Shown here: piece after piece, positions 1-8,700 of the stretch | How positions within the stretch are numbered: position 1 is the first letter of the stretch | Layout of the letters: each line of letters starts with the position of its first letter | DNA from: Thalassiosira profunda | Taxonomy: Eukaryota > Bacillariophyta > Thalassiosirophyceae > Thalassiosirales > Thalassiosiraceae | Reading direction: 5' to 3' | Assembly: GCA_036939355.1 (NCBI GenBank) | Contig: JALLAP010002497.1 | Location: 1-10,046 of the forward strand | DNA length: 10,046 bases | Made by a program: the position numbers and the translations under genes | The notes under the pieces: generated by a model | The model's database searches: none | Told to the model about the DNA's origin: nothing | What the model saw: only the letters and a program-made list of their open reading frames with translations

Positions 1-906
1 GTGCAGGCCAACTTCCGAAACCTAGTGTCCGTTCTGTCTAGGGTTAGGCACCCCATAACTGGGCGATTGCTGCTAGGAACACGAGAGGACGACCTTGACG
101 GGGAAGCTAAAAGCGTCGGTGATAAGAGCGATGAGGTCGAATTCCCCAACGGTGTGAATGGGATGCTTCTGGATCTCGGCGTATCCTCTCACCAAATCGA
201 CACCTCCGAGCGGGGCTTTGCGTTCATGAAAGACGGCCCGCTCGACATGCGCATGTCAGGTGATTCTCAGAACAGCGCTCTTACCGCGGCGGATATTTGC
301 AACGAATTTGACGAGGCAGCCATCATCGATATCCTGCGAACCTACGGTGACGAACCCAGGGCTCGAAGGCTTGCAACGGCCATCGTTGCTTCGCGCCCAT
401 TGTACACTACCACCGATCTCGTTCACGCCATCAACTCAGTGACGCCAACCTTTGCCCGTCAGAAACGAGCCGGTCTCACGGCCACGTCCGCGCGGGTCTT
501 TCAAGCACTTCGGATCGTGGTCAACGAGGAGGATGGCGCGTTGAAGGAAGTTCTAGAGCACGTGGCACCTTGGGCCCTCGCTAGGAGCCAAAACCACCAT
601 TCGTCGTCTGCTGGGTGCAACGGCGACGCGTCGGATGATGGGGTGCTGGCGGTGTTGTCGTATCACTCAATGGAAGACAAGATGGCCAAACGCGTCATGC
701 GGGATGGGAGCGTTGATCTATTTGGAGGAGGTTCTCGCAGGAGAGGGGCTCTGGAGCGTGACATTTACGGCAACGTTATCGAGGCCGACGGTGGTGGCAG
801 CCTCCCTTTTGAACCGCTAGCGAAGCCCAGAAAAGCATCAGAGGAGGAGGTTGCTGCGAATAGTAGATCAAGGAGTGCTACACTGCGCGTGGCCATCAGG
901 ATTTGA
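1..906 (+). CDS. rsmH: RsmH/MraW-type 16S rRNA (cytosine1402-N4)-methyltransferase, 5' end outside window
   Basis: S-adenosylmethionine-dependent enzyme family that methylates N4 of C1402 in the decoding centre of bacterial-type small-subunit rRNA; in a eukaryote this copy should act in the plastid or mitochondrion (METTL15 is the animal mitochondrial relative). The frame is open at base 1 and ends with TGA at 904-906, giving 301 residues. Visible family blocks, numbered from the window edge: LLDLGVSS (56-63), RGFAF..DGPLDMRM (71-85), YGDEPRARRLA (115-125), VFQALRIVVNEE (166-177), LSYHSMEDKMAKRVMR (219-233) and the C-terminal RSATLRV (291-297). The order and spacing match bacterial RsmH. The N-terminal GxGGH-containing SAM-binding segment, roughly the first 80-90 residues, lies to the left, so the GTG at base 1 is not a start. 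Two low-complexity stretches (about residues 25-53 and 195-213) are insertions relative to the compact bacterial enzyme. The gene converges on TELO2, with 52 bases between stop codons. Identification is firm; the target organelle is not visible. Confidence 0.93.
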   Translation: MQANFRNLVSVLSRVRHPITGRLLLGTREDDLDGEAKSVGDKSDEVEFPNGVNGMLLDLGVSSHQIDTSERGFAFMKDGPLDMRMSGDSQNSALTAADICNEFDEAAIIDILRTYGDEPRARRLATAIVASRPLYTTTDLVHAINSVTPTFARQKRAGLTATSARVFQALRIVVNEEDGALKEVLEHVAPWALARSQNHHSSSAGCNGDASDDGVLAVLSYHSMEDKMAKRVMRDGSVDLFGGGSRRRGALERDIYGNVIEADGGGSLPFEPLAKPRKASEEEVAANSRSRSATLRVAIRI

Positions 907-958
907 TGATAGTTGGTTGTGCAGGCAATATACTGCAATCAGAACTAAATAGTGCCTA
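907..958. other. Short convergent intergenic spacer between rsmH and TELO2 stop codons
   Basis: Only 52 bases, AT-richer than the flanking coding sequence, separate the two stop codons. Both transcripts must terminate here or run into the other gene. I see no canonical AATAAA on either strand and no stable inverted repeat. The 3' ends of the two mRNAs therefore probably overlap, but this is inference from spacing alone. Confidence 0.6.
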
Positions 959-3900
959 TCAGGGTTGGGACAACGCCTCCGAGACGCTTCCTTTCACTAG
1001 CGCTGCCAGGCTGCGACAGTCGGCATTTTCGTCTTGCTCAGAGCATCTCTTCAGGTAAGGGCCCAAGCCTGATATCCTGAGTACGAGAGCAGGATCGATC
1101 GACACGCACGTCGCGAACGCCATCAACGCAGCGTATCGCACATCGGGGCATTTTGCATCGTGAAAGGACCACGCAAGATCGAACAAATCTCCAGCAATGA
1201 CCGGCAAAGACGAGCTCGGAAAGTTGCGGGCACAGTGAAGCATTGTAGAGAGAGTCCTCAGGAATTCCGACAGGAACTTCTCTCCGATCGCATCGCCCCA
1301 AATGGTCTCGTCGCTTCTCGTGCCTGAGAGAAGGCCAAACAGGGAGTAGATCATTTGCACGGCGACTGGTCCAAATCTGTTGGCTGATGTCGCTTGAGGC
1401 GTACGCGACCTTCGCCACCGACGAGTCTTTGTGGATTGTTTGGACACATCACTTTGGATGCCGCCCCTCTTTGATTCCTGTAGGTCGAGTGCACGCNGTC
1501 TTTGTGGATTGTTTGGACACATCACTTTGGATGCCGCCCCTCTTTGATTCCTGTAGGTCGAGTGCACGCTGCAGCTTCGTGCTGCAACTTACAACTTCCT
1601 GGCTGGAGGAGTTGGGCAGTGCTCTTTCATGTTGCCCCGCCATCCCTGATAGCTCTTGCGCAACGCTGCTGAGGACTGCCAAGGCATCTAACCTCGTCCC
1701 CAAAGAAATGTTGCCCCTCATCGCCTGCACCAGCACCAGGCAAGTCTCTACGGGCGCGTGCACCCCAAACGCCACCAAGCAGCCCCACCTCTTTTCAAGG
1801 AATTGCGGCAAGCTGAACTTGTCTTCTAAGAACAGCAGGATTCGCACCAGAGTAGAAACGACATCCAACAAATCCAATGGCTCGGAGGCAACGATTGTCG
1901 CCAGTTCTGCCAGAGCGGCCTCGTGCTTGTCGTATGCCAGATCATCATTTTCTGCAGTCACGAAATAAGCGAGACAGTCTCGAAGGGTGTGGGGACGAGG
2001 AACGCGCCGCAGATCCTCTTCGTCGTCATCCATTCCGTATGGCTCAAGAGAATCTTCTCCCCAGGAGGAGTTGGAGTCTGAGCTTTCGTCGCTTGCATCG
2101 GTGGGGCTATCCGATTGCGAACTGTCGTCAGAGGAATCGCTGTCGTCGGTGAAATACTCTGCGTCGGGGTCTAACACCACCGGAACCCTGGGCTTCAAGC
2201 GTTCACGTCGTTTCTTTCCAGTCTTCTTCTTGCTCTTTGCTGTCTGCTCTTTCTTCGTGTTCTCCGTGTCTTCTTTTTCATTGGAGGCATCGCCATCGCC
2301 TGGTGGGTGCAGCTCATCAAAGCGCAGCTGCTGACCTAGGAGCGATGCCATTGCCTCTGCCACGCGCATGCCATCCATTCGAACGGATTCTGTTCGACTC
2401 ACGTCCAATCGAAGAGTCACCCCTTGTACGAGCGTCGTTGCGAGTTGCGAGCCATCACCAGCAATGCCCGCTTGCAAGTCAGTTTGGGTCAGCTGCCGGC
2501 TCTCCAGAGGCTCGAGCAGAAACTCGGTCACGTACTGCTGCTGAAGAGGATCGGTCCTCGTGACAAAAACGTCTTCGCACCACACCGATGCCACAGCAAA
2601 GAGATGGGCGAGGAAACCGCCGCGCTTTGCAGCTGGTCGAGAGTCCTCCAAGCTGTCTTCACTGTCGCTTTGCTCTGGCTCTGCAGCATCGTCTGATTGG
2701 ACGTCATGATCACCACCGCAAGCCCGCGCCAACAGGCGAGAAAGAGATCGCGGAACCGCCCAGTCAACAACATGCAGACTCGGCGATGCCGACGATGGGT
2801 TGCGTTGTCCGTGAAACGACGTTGGAGGGGTCAACACAATATAATTGACCGTGGCCTCTGCCAACTCTGAATCTTGGGCCAGGGAAGGTAGCAAGATGTC
2901 GACGAAACAATCGTTGTCGCTGAACAATTTGTCCAACTCTTCTCGAGCCGGCCGGCCTGAAAATGATGTCACCTCCGACTTTCGCAGGCATTGCTTGGCG
3001 CAGCGTCGTATAACTTCCTGGCAAATCACAGCAGCTCCTCGCTTCGACGGAATAGATGCAAGCACCAATTGGAGTTGCCTTTTCAGAAGTGACCTGGGAG
3101 TGCATGCACCCCGACCTTTTGCATCTCCACAGGCAGATGCCCAGCATTGATAGAGGTGGTGGGCGACGACTTCTGAGCGACCCGTCTTTATCATTGTTCT
3201 GATGAGGAGTTGGAAGTGATCCGAGGCAGCCAAAGACACATCTTTGCCCGAGAGAGATGTAGTGCTCCTGCACAGTAGATCTCCTGCCAGCACCATCTTC
3301 CACGCCGAATGCATCAACAGACCAGACGAAGCTTTCGGCGCAGCCCACATTGGAAGGGGTAGATCGATGGCATGGCATGCCGACGATACCAGAGTCGGTA
3401 TTACCGACATGGCGAGGCCCGAAAGAGATTCCGACAGAAGCTGGTTGTTTGGTTGAGTGTGGTAGTCCAGCGGAAGGATAATGCATTTACAGAGATGGCA
3501 GATCAATTCAGAGTTCAGTGTAGTGGCCAGCGATACCACTTCCCTTCGATGACGCTCGGGCACAAACGGCAGAATGTCTCTCTGGTTCAAGTTTGATGGA
3601 GAAGAGAGGATCAGTCGTCTCCGTATCGTCCGCAGTGAGGTGACCGCTGCGGCCAACCCAGGACGTCTGCTTTCGCCATTTAACTCACTGGAGGCGAAGG
3701 GCAGAAGCGTGGTAGCCGAAGGTGCAGAAGGCTCACGTGCTATTCGCCTCAAGCAGTCCGCGGCTGCTTCCAAGGAGTTGGCATATCCGCACGCATCCAG
3801 GCACCGGTCAATCCATCGTTCGGGATCACTGCATTCAGGGTATCTATCGTCGGTAGATTCGAGCAAATCAATGCCCTCGCTGCTGACACTGTGGCCTCCC

Positions 3901-4319
3901 GCTCCCCGATCGATCATTTCTACTGCATCATTGTACCAATCGAAGTCGGCTTCGTAGTCTAAAGCATCCACATCCTCATCGCCATTGATTTCCTCATCAA
4001 TGGAGACGACGACGCGTTCCAAGTTGATCAACTTGTCGGCAACGGACTGCCGGAATTCTTGTCCAGTTTCTCCACTTCTAGGGAGATCGGGGGCATCATC
4101 TGACTCTGGCTGTTGAGGTTGCGATGTATCCCCCAACTCCTCACCACCCACGAGGGTCGCCCCCGGCGACCTCAGAGCGACCAATGCAGAATGCAGCGAT
4201 CGAAGGGCATTTGCAAAAGATCCTCGGGATCCATCCACGGCACAGGCCCGTGCCTTTCCCAGGAGGTCGAATACTATCTCCTGTCTCCCACTCGTCCCCC
4301 CAATTTGCAAAGAGGACAT
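959..4319 (-). CDS. TELO2: TELO2 / Tel2 homologue (telomere length regulation protein; PIKK-maturation co-chaperone)
   Basis: TELO2 is the scaffold of the TTT complex (TELO2-TTI1-TTI2), which with R2TP and HSP90 stabilises newly made PIKK kinases such as mTOR, ATM, ATR and SMG1. From the ATG at 4317-4319, and counting the repeat at 1425-1569 once, the frame is 1095 residues and ends with TGA at 959-961. Longer than the human (837) and yeast (688) proteins because of low-complexity inserts. Diagnostic blocks: VRMDGMRVAE (residues 646-655; the RxDGMxVAE block), a Lys/Arg-rich stretch (about 689-713), an acidic Ser-rich tract (about 727-756), the Telomere_reg-2 domain (about 779-893) containing ISLGTRLDALAVLSSVAQEL, then KTRRW, NRFGPVA and a C-terminal helical region (DLAWSFHDAKCPDVRYAALMAF ... 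DENADCRSLA). Start choice: the frame stays open upstream to 4574, but that boundary codon is TTG and 4319 is the first in-frame ATG. The upstream translation is Pro/Ala/Cys-rich and looks like 5' UTR. The raw sequence carries an apparent +1 frame break at the repeat, which I judge an assembly error. Confidence 0.92.
1425..1569. repeat. Perfect 72-bp direct repeat around a single N inside TELO2 (probable contig-overlap artefact)
   Basis: Bases 1425-1496 and 1498-1569 are identical over 72 positions, with one N at 1497 between them; identity stops exactly at the N on the inner sides. Period 73 leaves remainder 1 modulo 3, so the TELO2 frame shifts by one. Counting the unit once puts the two parts of the frame in register and creates the family motif KTRRW at the join. 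The layout is that of two contigs sharing an end overlap that were scaffolded with a token N. Confidence 0.93.
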
Positions 4320-4711
4320 CCTCGCGTCGCCCACTCCATCCAACACCCTCTGGGGAAGGATACGAGCACAAGTTATGTGCTGCGGCGGCGGCTGGGCACA
4401 AAAGCCAGGCTGCGCTATTGATAAGTGACTAGATGGGCACCCGCACGGCCTGCCAATGATCCGAGTGCAGCGCGGTGGGCAGGGCCAGCAGGGCGAGTAG
4501 GCGCACGCAAATACAGGGGCCGCCGCTCGGGAGGGGGCGGGAGGGCGGGAGGCGCGCGCGGGCGCGGGGCACAATCGGAAATAATGGGAGGGATGGGCGA
4601 GAAGGATAGACGCATACCTTCACCATCTCGCCGCTTCCGGCAGAGAGACAGCGCGCCTCTCCTCCCCTCCTCACGCCGACCAACGCGGCGACGGGAACAG
4701 CTCTGGTGACC
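4320..4711. promoter_or_regulatory. Divergent intergenic region shared by TELO2 (-) and the Rieske gene (+)
   Basis: These 392 bases lie between the two start codons and must hold both promoters and 5' UTRs. Seen directly: an AT-rich patch at 4415-4423 (TATCAATAG on the TELO2 strand), about 100 bases before the TELO2 ATG; a CCAAT pentamer at 4453-4457; a very GC-rich block from about 4515 to 4570 with a G-quadruplex motif; an AT patch (GGAAATAATGG, 4577-4587) about 130 bases before the Rieske ATG; and a pyrimidine-rich stretch (about 4650-4680) likely within the Rieske leader. No credible gene is visible in it. The transcription starts cannot be placed from sequence, and the element assignments are guesses apart from the G-rich block. 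Confidence 0.6.
4529..4549 (+). other. Canonical G-quadruplex motif with 1-nt loops in the divergent promoter
   Basis: Five G-runs of lengths 3, 5, 3, 3 and 3 are separated by single-base loops (A, C, A, C) on the + strand. This satisfies the G3+N1-7 rule with the shortest loops, which are the most stable class known in vitro. The end is 162 bases before the Rieske ATG and the start is about 210 bases upstream of the TELO2 ATG. The C-rich strand could form an i-motif. Whether it forms in cells, or regulates either gene, is not shown. Confidence 0.8.
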
Positions 4712-5665
4712 ATGAAGAGGGCGGCGGCGGGCATAGCCTGGGTGCTGCTGGCGTCGTTGACGCCGAGCAGTTACGGCAGATCTTGCTTCGTGACACCACC
4801 ATCCGTCACTGTCGGTGATGCATCGACGTATGCAAGAGGGGGGCGGAGAAGCTACAACGATAGACGGGGCTACACTGGGACACCATCACTCGGCATCGAT
4901 GTTTGCAAAAATGCAAGGAGACGTAGCAAGATCGTCTGCCATATGAACAAGAGAACCAGCAATGCCGACGGGGAGGGCGACGATGAACAATCACAACCCA
5001 AGCGCGGCGTGTTCAAACGAATGAGGGAGAAAATAGCTTCCTCGTTTGGGGGCAATAAAAAAGGCGACGACGACCAAAGCGAAGGAAATGGGGGCGGCAA
5101 AAATGACTACAAACCCAACCCCCTCGACGGCATCCGCCTCAAAGTCGCGACGGCAATGGCCAACGTGAACCTCTTTCAATTCGGGAAGAAGGAGGAGTGG
5201 GTGGTGGCCTGCACCAAAGCGCGGGTGGGACCGGGCCAGATCGTCCCCTGCGTGGTCAACGGGCTGGACATCATCATATTCGCCTCGAGGGACGGGCAGC
5301 GGTTGGATGCCTTTGCGAATGCTTGTCCGCACCTTGGGAGTCCCTTCGATTTGGCAACAATTGAGCGGAAGCCCGTACAAGAGAAGGGGAGGACAGACGA
5401 CGGCAGTGGGGACGGGTGCGTCGATTGCATCGTCTGCCCTGTGCATCGAACGGCGTTCGAGATACAAAGCGGGCAAGTGAGGGGAGAGTGGTGTCCTTAC
5501 CCTCCAGTTCTCGGAGGCATCATGGGATACATGAAGCCGAAGACCGATCTAGTCAAATTTGCGGTGAGATTGCGCGGGAAGAATGTGGAGGTGAGAATTG
5601 CAACGTCAGTGAAGGACGTGGGCAAGGGCGACGAGAAAGCAGAAGGCATGCGAGGCATAAAGTAG
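4712..5665 (+). CDS. Rieske-type [2Fe-2S] domain protein, probably plastid-targeted
   Basis: Predicted electron-transfer protein or Rieske ferredoxin-like protein; the partner and reaction are unknown. The start is the ATG at 4712-4714, in ACC-ATG context; the in-frame GTG at 4706 is not a plausible eukaryotic start. The product has 317 residues. Residues 1-22 form a signal-peptide-like segment (Lys-Arg, then AAAGIAWVLLASL), followed by RSCFVTPPSV and an Arg/Ser/Gly-rich stretch, resembling the bipartite plastid presequence of secondary-plastid algae. A low-complexity charged linker (about 80-135) precedes the Rieske domain (about 160-298). Cluster ligands: C205 and H207 in CPHLGSPFD, C242 and H245 in CPVHRTAF. 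The spacing H207-C242 is 34 residues against the usual 15-17, and the loop carries two further cysteines (C236, C239). The Gly normally after the second ligand His is Arg. The C-terminal part reads GQVRGEWCPYPPVLGGIMGYM. No oxygenase catalytic domain or clear membrane anchor follows, so an oxygenase or a cytochrome b6f/bc1 Rieske subunit is unlikely. Confidence 0.85.
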   Translation: MKRAAAGIAWVLLASLTPSSYGRSCFVTPPSVTVGDASTYARGGRRSYNDRRGYTGTPSLGIDVCKNARRRSKIVCHMNKRTSNADGEGDDEQSQPKRGVFKRMREKIASSFGGNKKGDDDQSEGNGGGKNDYKPNPLDGIRLKVATAMANVNLFQFGKKEEWVVACTKARVGPGQIVPCVVNGLDIIIFASRDGQRLDAFANACPHLGSPFDLATIERKPVQEKGRTDDGSGDGCVDCIVCPVHRTAFEIQSGQVRGEWCPYPPVLGGIMGYMKPKTDLVKFAVRLRGKNVEVRIATSVKDVGKGDEKAEGMRGIK

Positions 5666-5778
5666 AATAGTTGGTGGGCCATTGAGTCAAATACATGCCT
5701 TGAGATATGTGTTGTGCTCATGGTTACGAATGTATGTAAGGTTGTATCGTTTCATTCAGGCCCTACTAAAAGGCAATC
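5666..5778. other. Convergent 3' spacer between the Rieske gene and PEX1
   Basis: These 113 AT-richer bases separate the two stop codons (TAG at 5663-5665 on +, TAG at 5779-5781 on -). They presumably hold both 3' UTR ends. A TGTAA pentamer lies at 5735-5739 on the + strand, and no AATAAA is present. No RNA gene or hairpin terminator is recognisable. Confidence 0.6.
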
Positions 5779-8700
5779 CTAGCGCAGAGCCGTTTTGAGC
5801 CCCTCTCTCTGGGAAGCGCCCGGCAAATCCTCCGAAGCTTCGTTCATCCCAAATGATTTGTAAATGCGCTGTAGCACCTGTCTATCCCTCGGCAACAGCG
5901 ACGGTCTGGTTCGCCTAAAACCCTGTACGATGTGGCGCTTTGTCAACACTGCAGGGCCCTGCACCCTGTCACCACTAGCATTCGCGTCAAGCATCTCNTA
6001 CGATGTGGCGCTTTGTCAACACTGCAGGGCCCTGCACCCTGTCACCACTAGCATTCGCGTCAAGCATCTCGTGGACGCAGAGCAAATGTGCAGTGTCAAG
6101 CACTGCCTTCATATCGGCCGCAGAAAAGTCTCTCGCATAGTCCAAGCCTTTGCAGAAATGATTGAAGAGATCTCCAGTTTGTTGCAGTTCCGACACTTCG
6201 GCATCAACCTTCCTCGTTTCAAGAATGGACGAGAAGAGATCGTTCCACTCCGAGAGCGATTCTGAGAATCCAACGTAGACGTGTCTCTCGAGTCGTCCAG
6301 GACGCAGCAGGGCTTTGTCGATTTTGTCGGGACGAGACGTAGCCGCAACCACAAAGATGTGGCTTGCCTTTTTGCTCCGCTCAGCGCCATCCAGCAAAGT
6401 GAGGAGCTGGTTCACCACGCGGTCAGTGACGCCAGTATGGTCTGATCCTCGCTGAGGCGCCAGCGAATCAAATTCATCGAAGAAGATAAGGGCCGGCGCT
6501 GCCGCAGTGGCTCGGGCAAAGATCTGGCGAACTTTCGCCTCCGATGCACCGATGTATCGATCCAGCAGTTCCGGGCCTCGACATGTGATCAGATTCAGCT
6601 TGCTTTTCTTGGCGAGCAGTGGTACAACGAAGCTCTTGCCATTTCCAGGCGGGCCGTAAACAAGCAGACCTCTGGGTAGCGCTATCGGTGCACGGTCATA
6701 TACAGCCTTGAACTTCATCGGATGGATGACGGTCTCGTGAAGGGCCTGTTTCGCGCGAAAGAGCCCTCCTATCGATGCCCACTCCATCGTGGATGAAGTG
6801 CGATCAATGTCAACCACCTGTTGAGAAAGGGGCGCGTAATCTTCGAGAATGGACGCAACGTCTCCTTCCAGAGTATCCACCCCAGAGCATTGCTCTCCAC
6901 CTTGCACTTGATTGTCGAAGTGGCGAAGGTAATCGAGTTGCACTATTTGGTTGGCAATAGCCCTCAAATCTTTGGGCCTGAATCCATCTGTATCTTTGCC
7001 CAGTTGAGATATGGCGTGTGGGACCTTTTTGTCGCGTCGTGCTTGAGCATCCCTGATTATGTTGTGGTATAAGAATTCCGTCCGCTGGGCAGTGTCCAGG
7101 GATGGAACTTCAATCAATGAATGAAACAGGCCCGACGCTTGATAGCGAGAAGATATCGAGTCCTTATCGCGGCAAGTGCAGATCAGGGCAGATCCACACA
7201 GAGATTGTGACTGCATAAGCAAGTGATCCACGAGGATCTTGACTTGGGTGATCAGCGCTGGGTTGAGTTGATGGTGGTGAATGCTCCCATCACCTTCCGC
7301 GCCCGAAGATTCAACGTTAGGAACCAAAGCGTCCAAATCATCAAGCACTATGACGGAGGGCTGCTTCTGCCATGCTTCTCGAAACGCTTTTTGCAACTCC
7401 TCAAGAATGAACTGGATGCTCGTGCTAGCTGCCTGGAGCTTCTTGCAATTTAGGTAGACCACTGCGCACATGTCCGACGACGACAGCTGCCAAGCCGAAG
7501 TCAACGCCAAGTGCGTTTTGCCAGAACCCTCGTCGCCAGTCACCATAATGGCACGCTTTTGCAGATGTCGCCCACTCGAGAATATCTCGTTTGCGGCCAA
7601 AGGGATGATCTGTCTGATTGACTGCTGGACGCTCTGGATCGCAGTAGAAAACCCAATTGTTTCGACGACAGCCGATCCGTCTGAGTACGCCAGTGGCTCG
7701 AAATCATGTTCCGTGCCATCCGTTTGTAAGTCAGAATCAGACAATAGCTCTTTCAAGTCACTCAAAGTCACAATTGGGACAAGGCGAGATGTATCGTTCA
7801 CGACGCTCGAATCCTCTGCGGAGTCCGCTGTTGATTGGATCTTGAGAATGCACGAATGATTGCAATGATCTCCCAATCCGTCCACGCCAGGACTCTGGAG
7901 GAAGTCAGCAGGAATGAGAGATCCAGAGCTGAACAAAGGAGCAGGGTTTCGAACGCCTTCAAGCTTCGATGCATCATCGCTGCCCACCAAATTGTTGTTC
8001 TGTCTGCAATACTCGCATGTTGTATAAATGTTGTTGTTGAGCCCCGAAAGTGCAGCGTTGTATCCTTCCATCGACCTCCAAGGTTCCAATGCGAGTGGTG
8101 GCTTCGTTGAGAGAGGGTTTGTCGCAATTGTGGCCACCCGGAACTCCTCTTTCCTTGTTCGTTGCCCGTGGACGCTGGCCATAACACGCGGTTCCGACCA
8201 AATCTGCACTGATACCCAGTCAGACAAAGGCTTAATTCCAAGCTGGCAACGGAGAAGGGCGTGAATTCCGATGTGTCCTTTGCGAGTCAGTCCCGATGGG
8301 TAGATGGTAGCAACCGCCACATCACAGCCCGACCCTCCACTTTCTTTTCCATCATCCTGTGGCGATTCCCTGGCATGAGGCCCGCTCACTTTTCTCACGG
8401 TCACAATCGCCGGCGACAACTCATTCAGCTCGTTGCCACGACACTGTTGGTATCCCGGAAGTTGCATGAGAGTTTCTCTGTTGACACAGACCGCCCCCAG
8501 GGCCAAATCTGGCAATGAAGCACTAGCTGTAACGTCCGCAGAAATGGGCTGAACTCGCAGTGGAAGGCTGGGGATATACACAGGTGCACCATCCGATGAC
8601 GACGCATCCTCCTCAGCTGGACCTTCGCTCCGCCTTCGAGGTTTGGGAATCACTTCCACCTCCGTCTCGGCCATCAGGCGCACGCACCGATGACGGAGAG

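Noticed and set aside
1..906. A bacterial cell-division (dcw/mra) cluster suggested by rsmH/mraW
   Set aside because: No mraZ, ftsL or pbp genes adjoin it, and the neighbours are eukaryotic TELO2 and PEX1, so it is a nuclear gene for an organellar enzyme.
1425..1569. A genuine tandem duplication or programmed frameshift in TELO2
   Set aside because: The single N at the join, exact identity, and a second case of exactly the same length in PEX1 all favour an assembly error. There is no slippery site or downstream structure that would argue for programmed frameshifting.
2052..2255. Assignment of the 959-4319 gene to the POL5/MYBBP1A family because of its basic and acidic low-complexity tracts
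   Set aside because: Such tracts are not diagnostic; the RxDGMxVAE block and the RLDALAVLSSVAQEL segment are specific to TELO2/Tel2.
2764..3486. A 240-codon open frame on the minus strand inside TELO2
   Set aside because: It overlaps TELO2 on the same strand in another frame, has no recognisable domain, and its composition looks like an out-of-frame reading of the real gene.
4320..4574. N-terminal extension of TELO2 by 85 residues
   Set aside because: The upstream frame limit at 4574 is a TTG, and there is no in-frame ATG before 4319. The translation is Pro/Ala/Cys-rich without family similarity.
4706..4711. GTG start two codons upstream of the Rieske ATG
   Set aside because: Nuclear eukaryotic genes start at ATG; the ATG at 4712 has a good ACC context and gives a sensible signal peptide.
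5735..5739. TGTAA as a polyadenylation signal for the Rieske gene
   Set aside because: TGTAA is the green-algal signal, the other evidence does not suggest a green alga, and a pentamer occurs often by chance.
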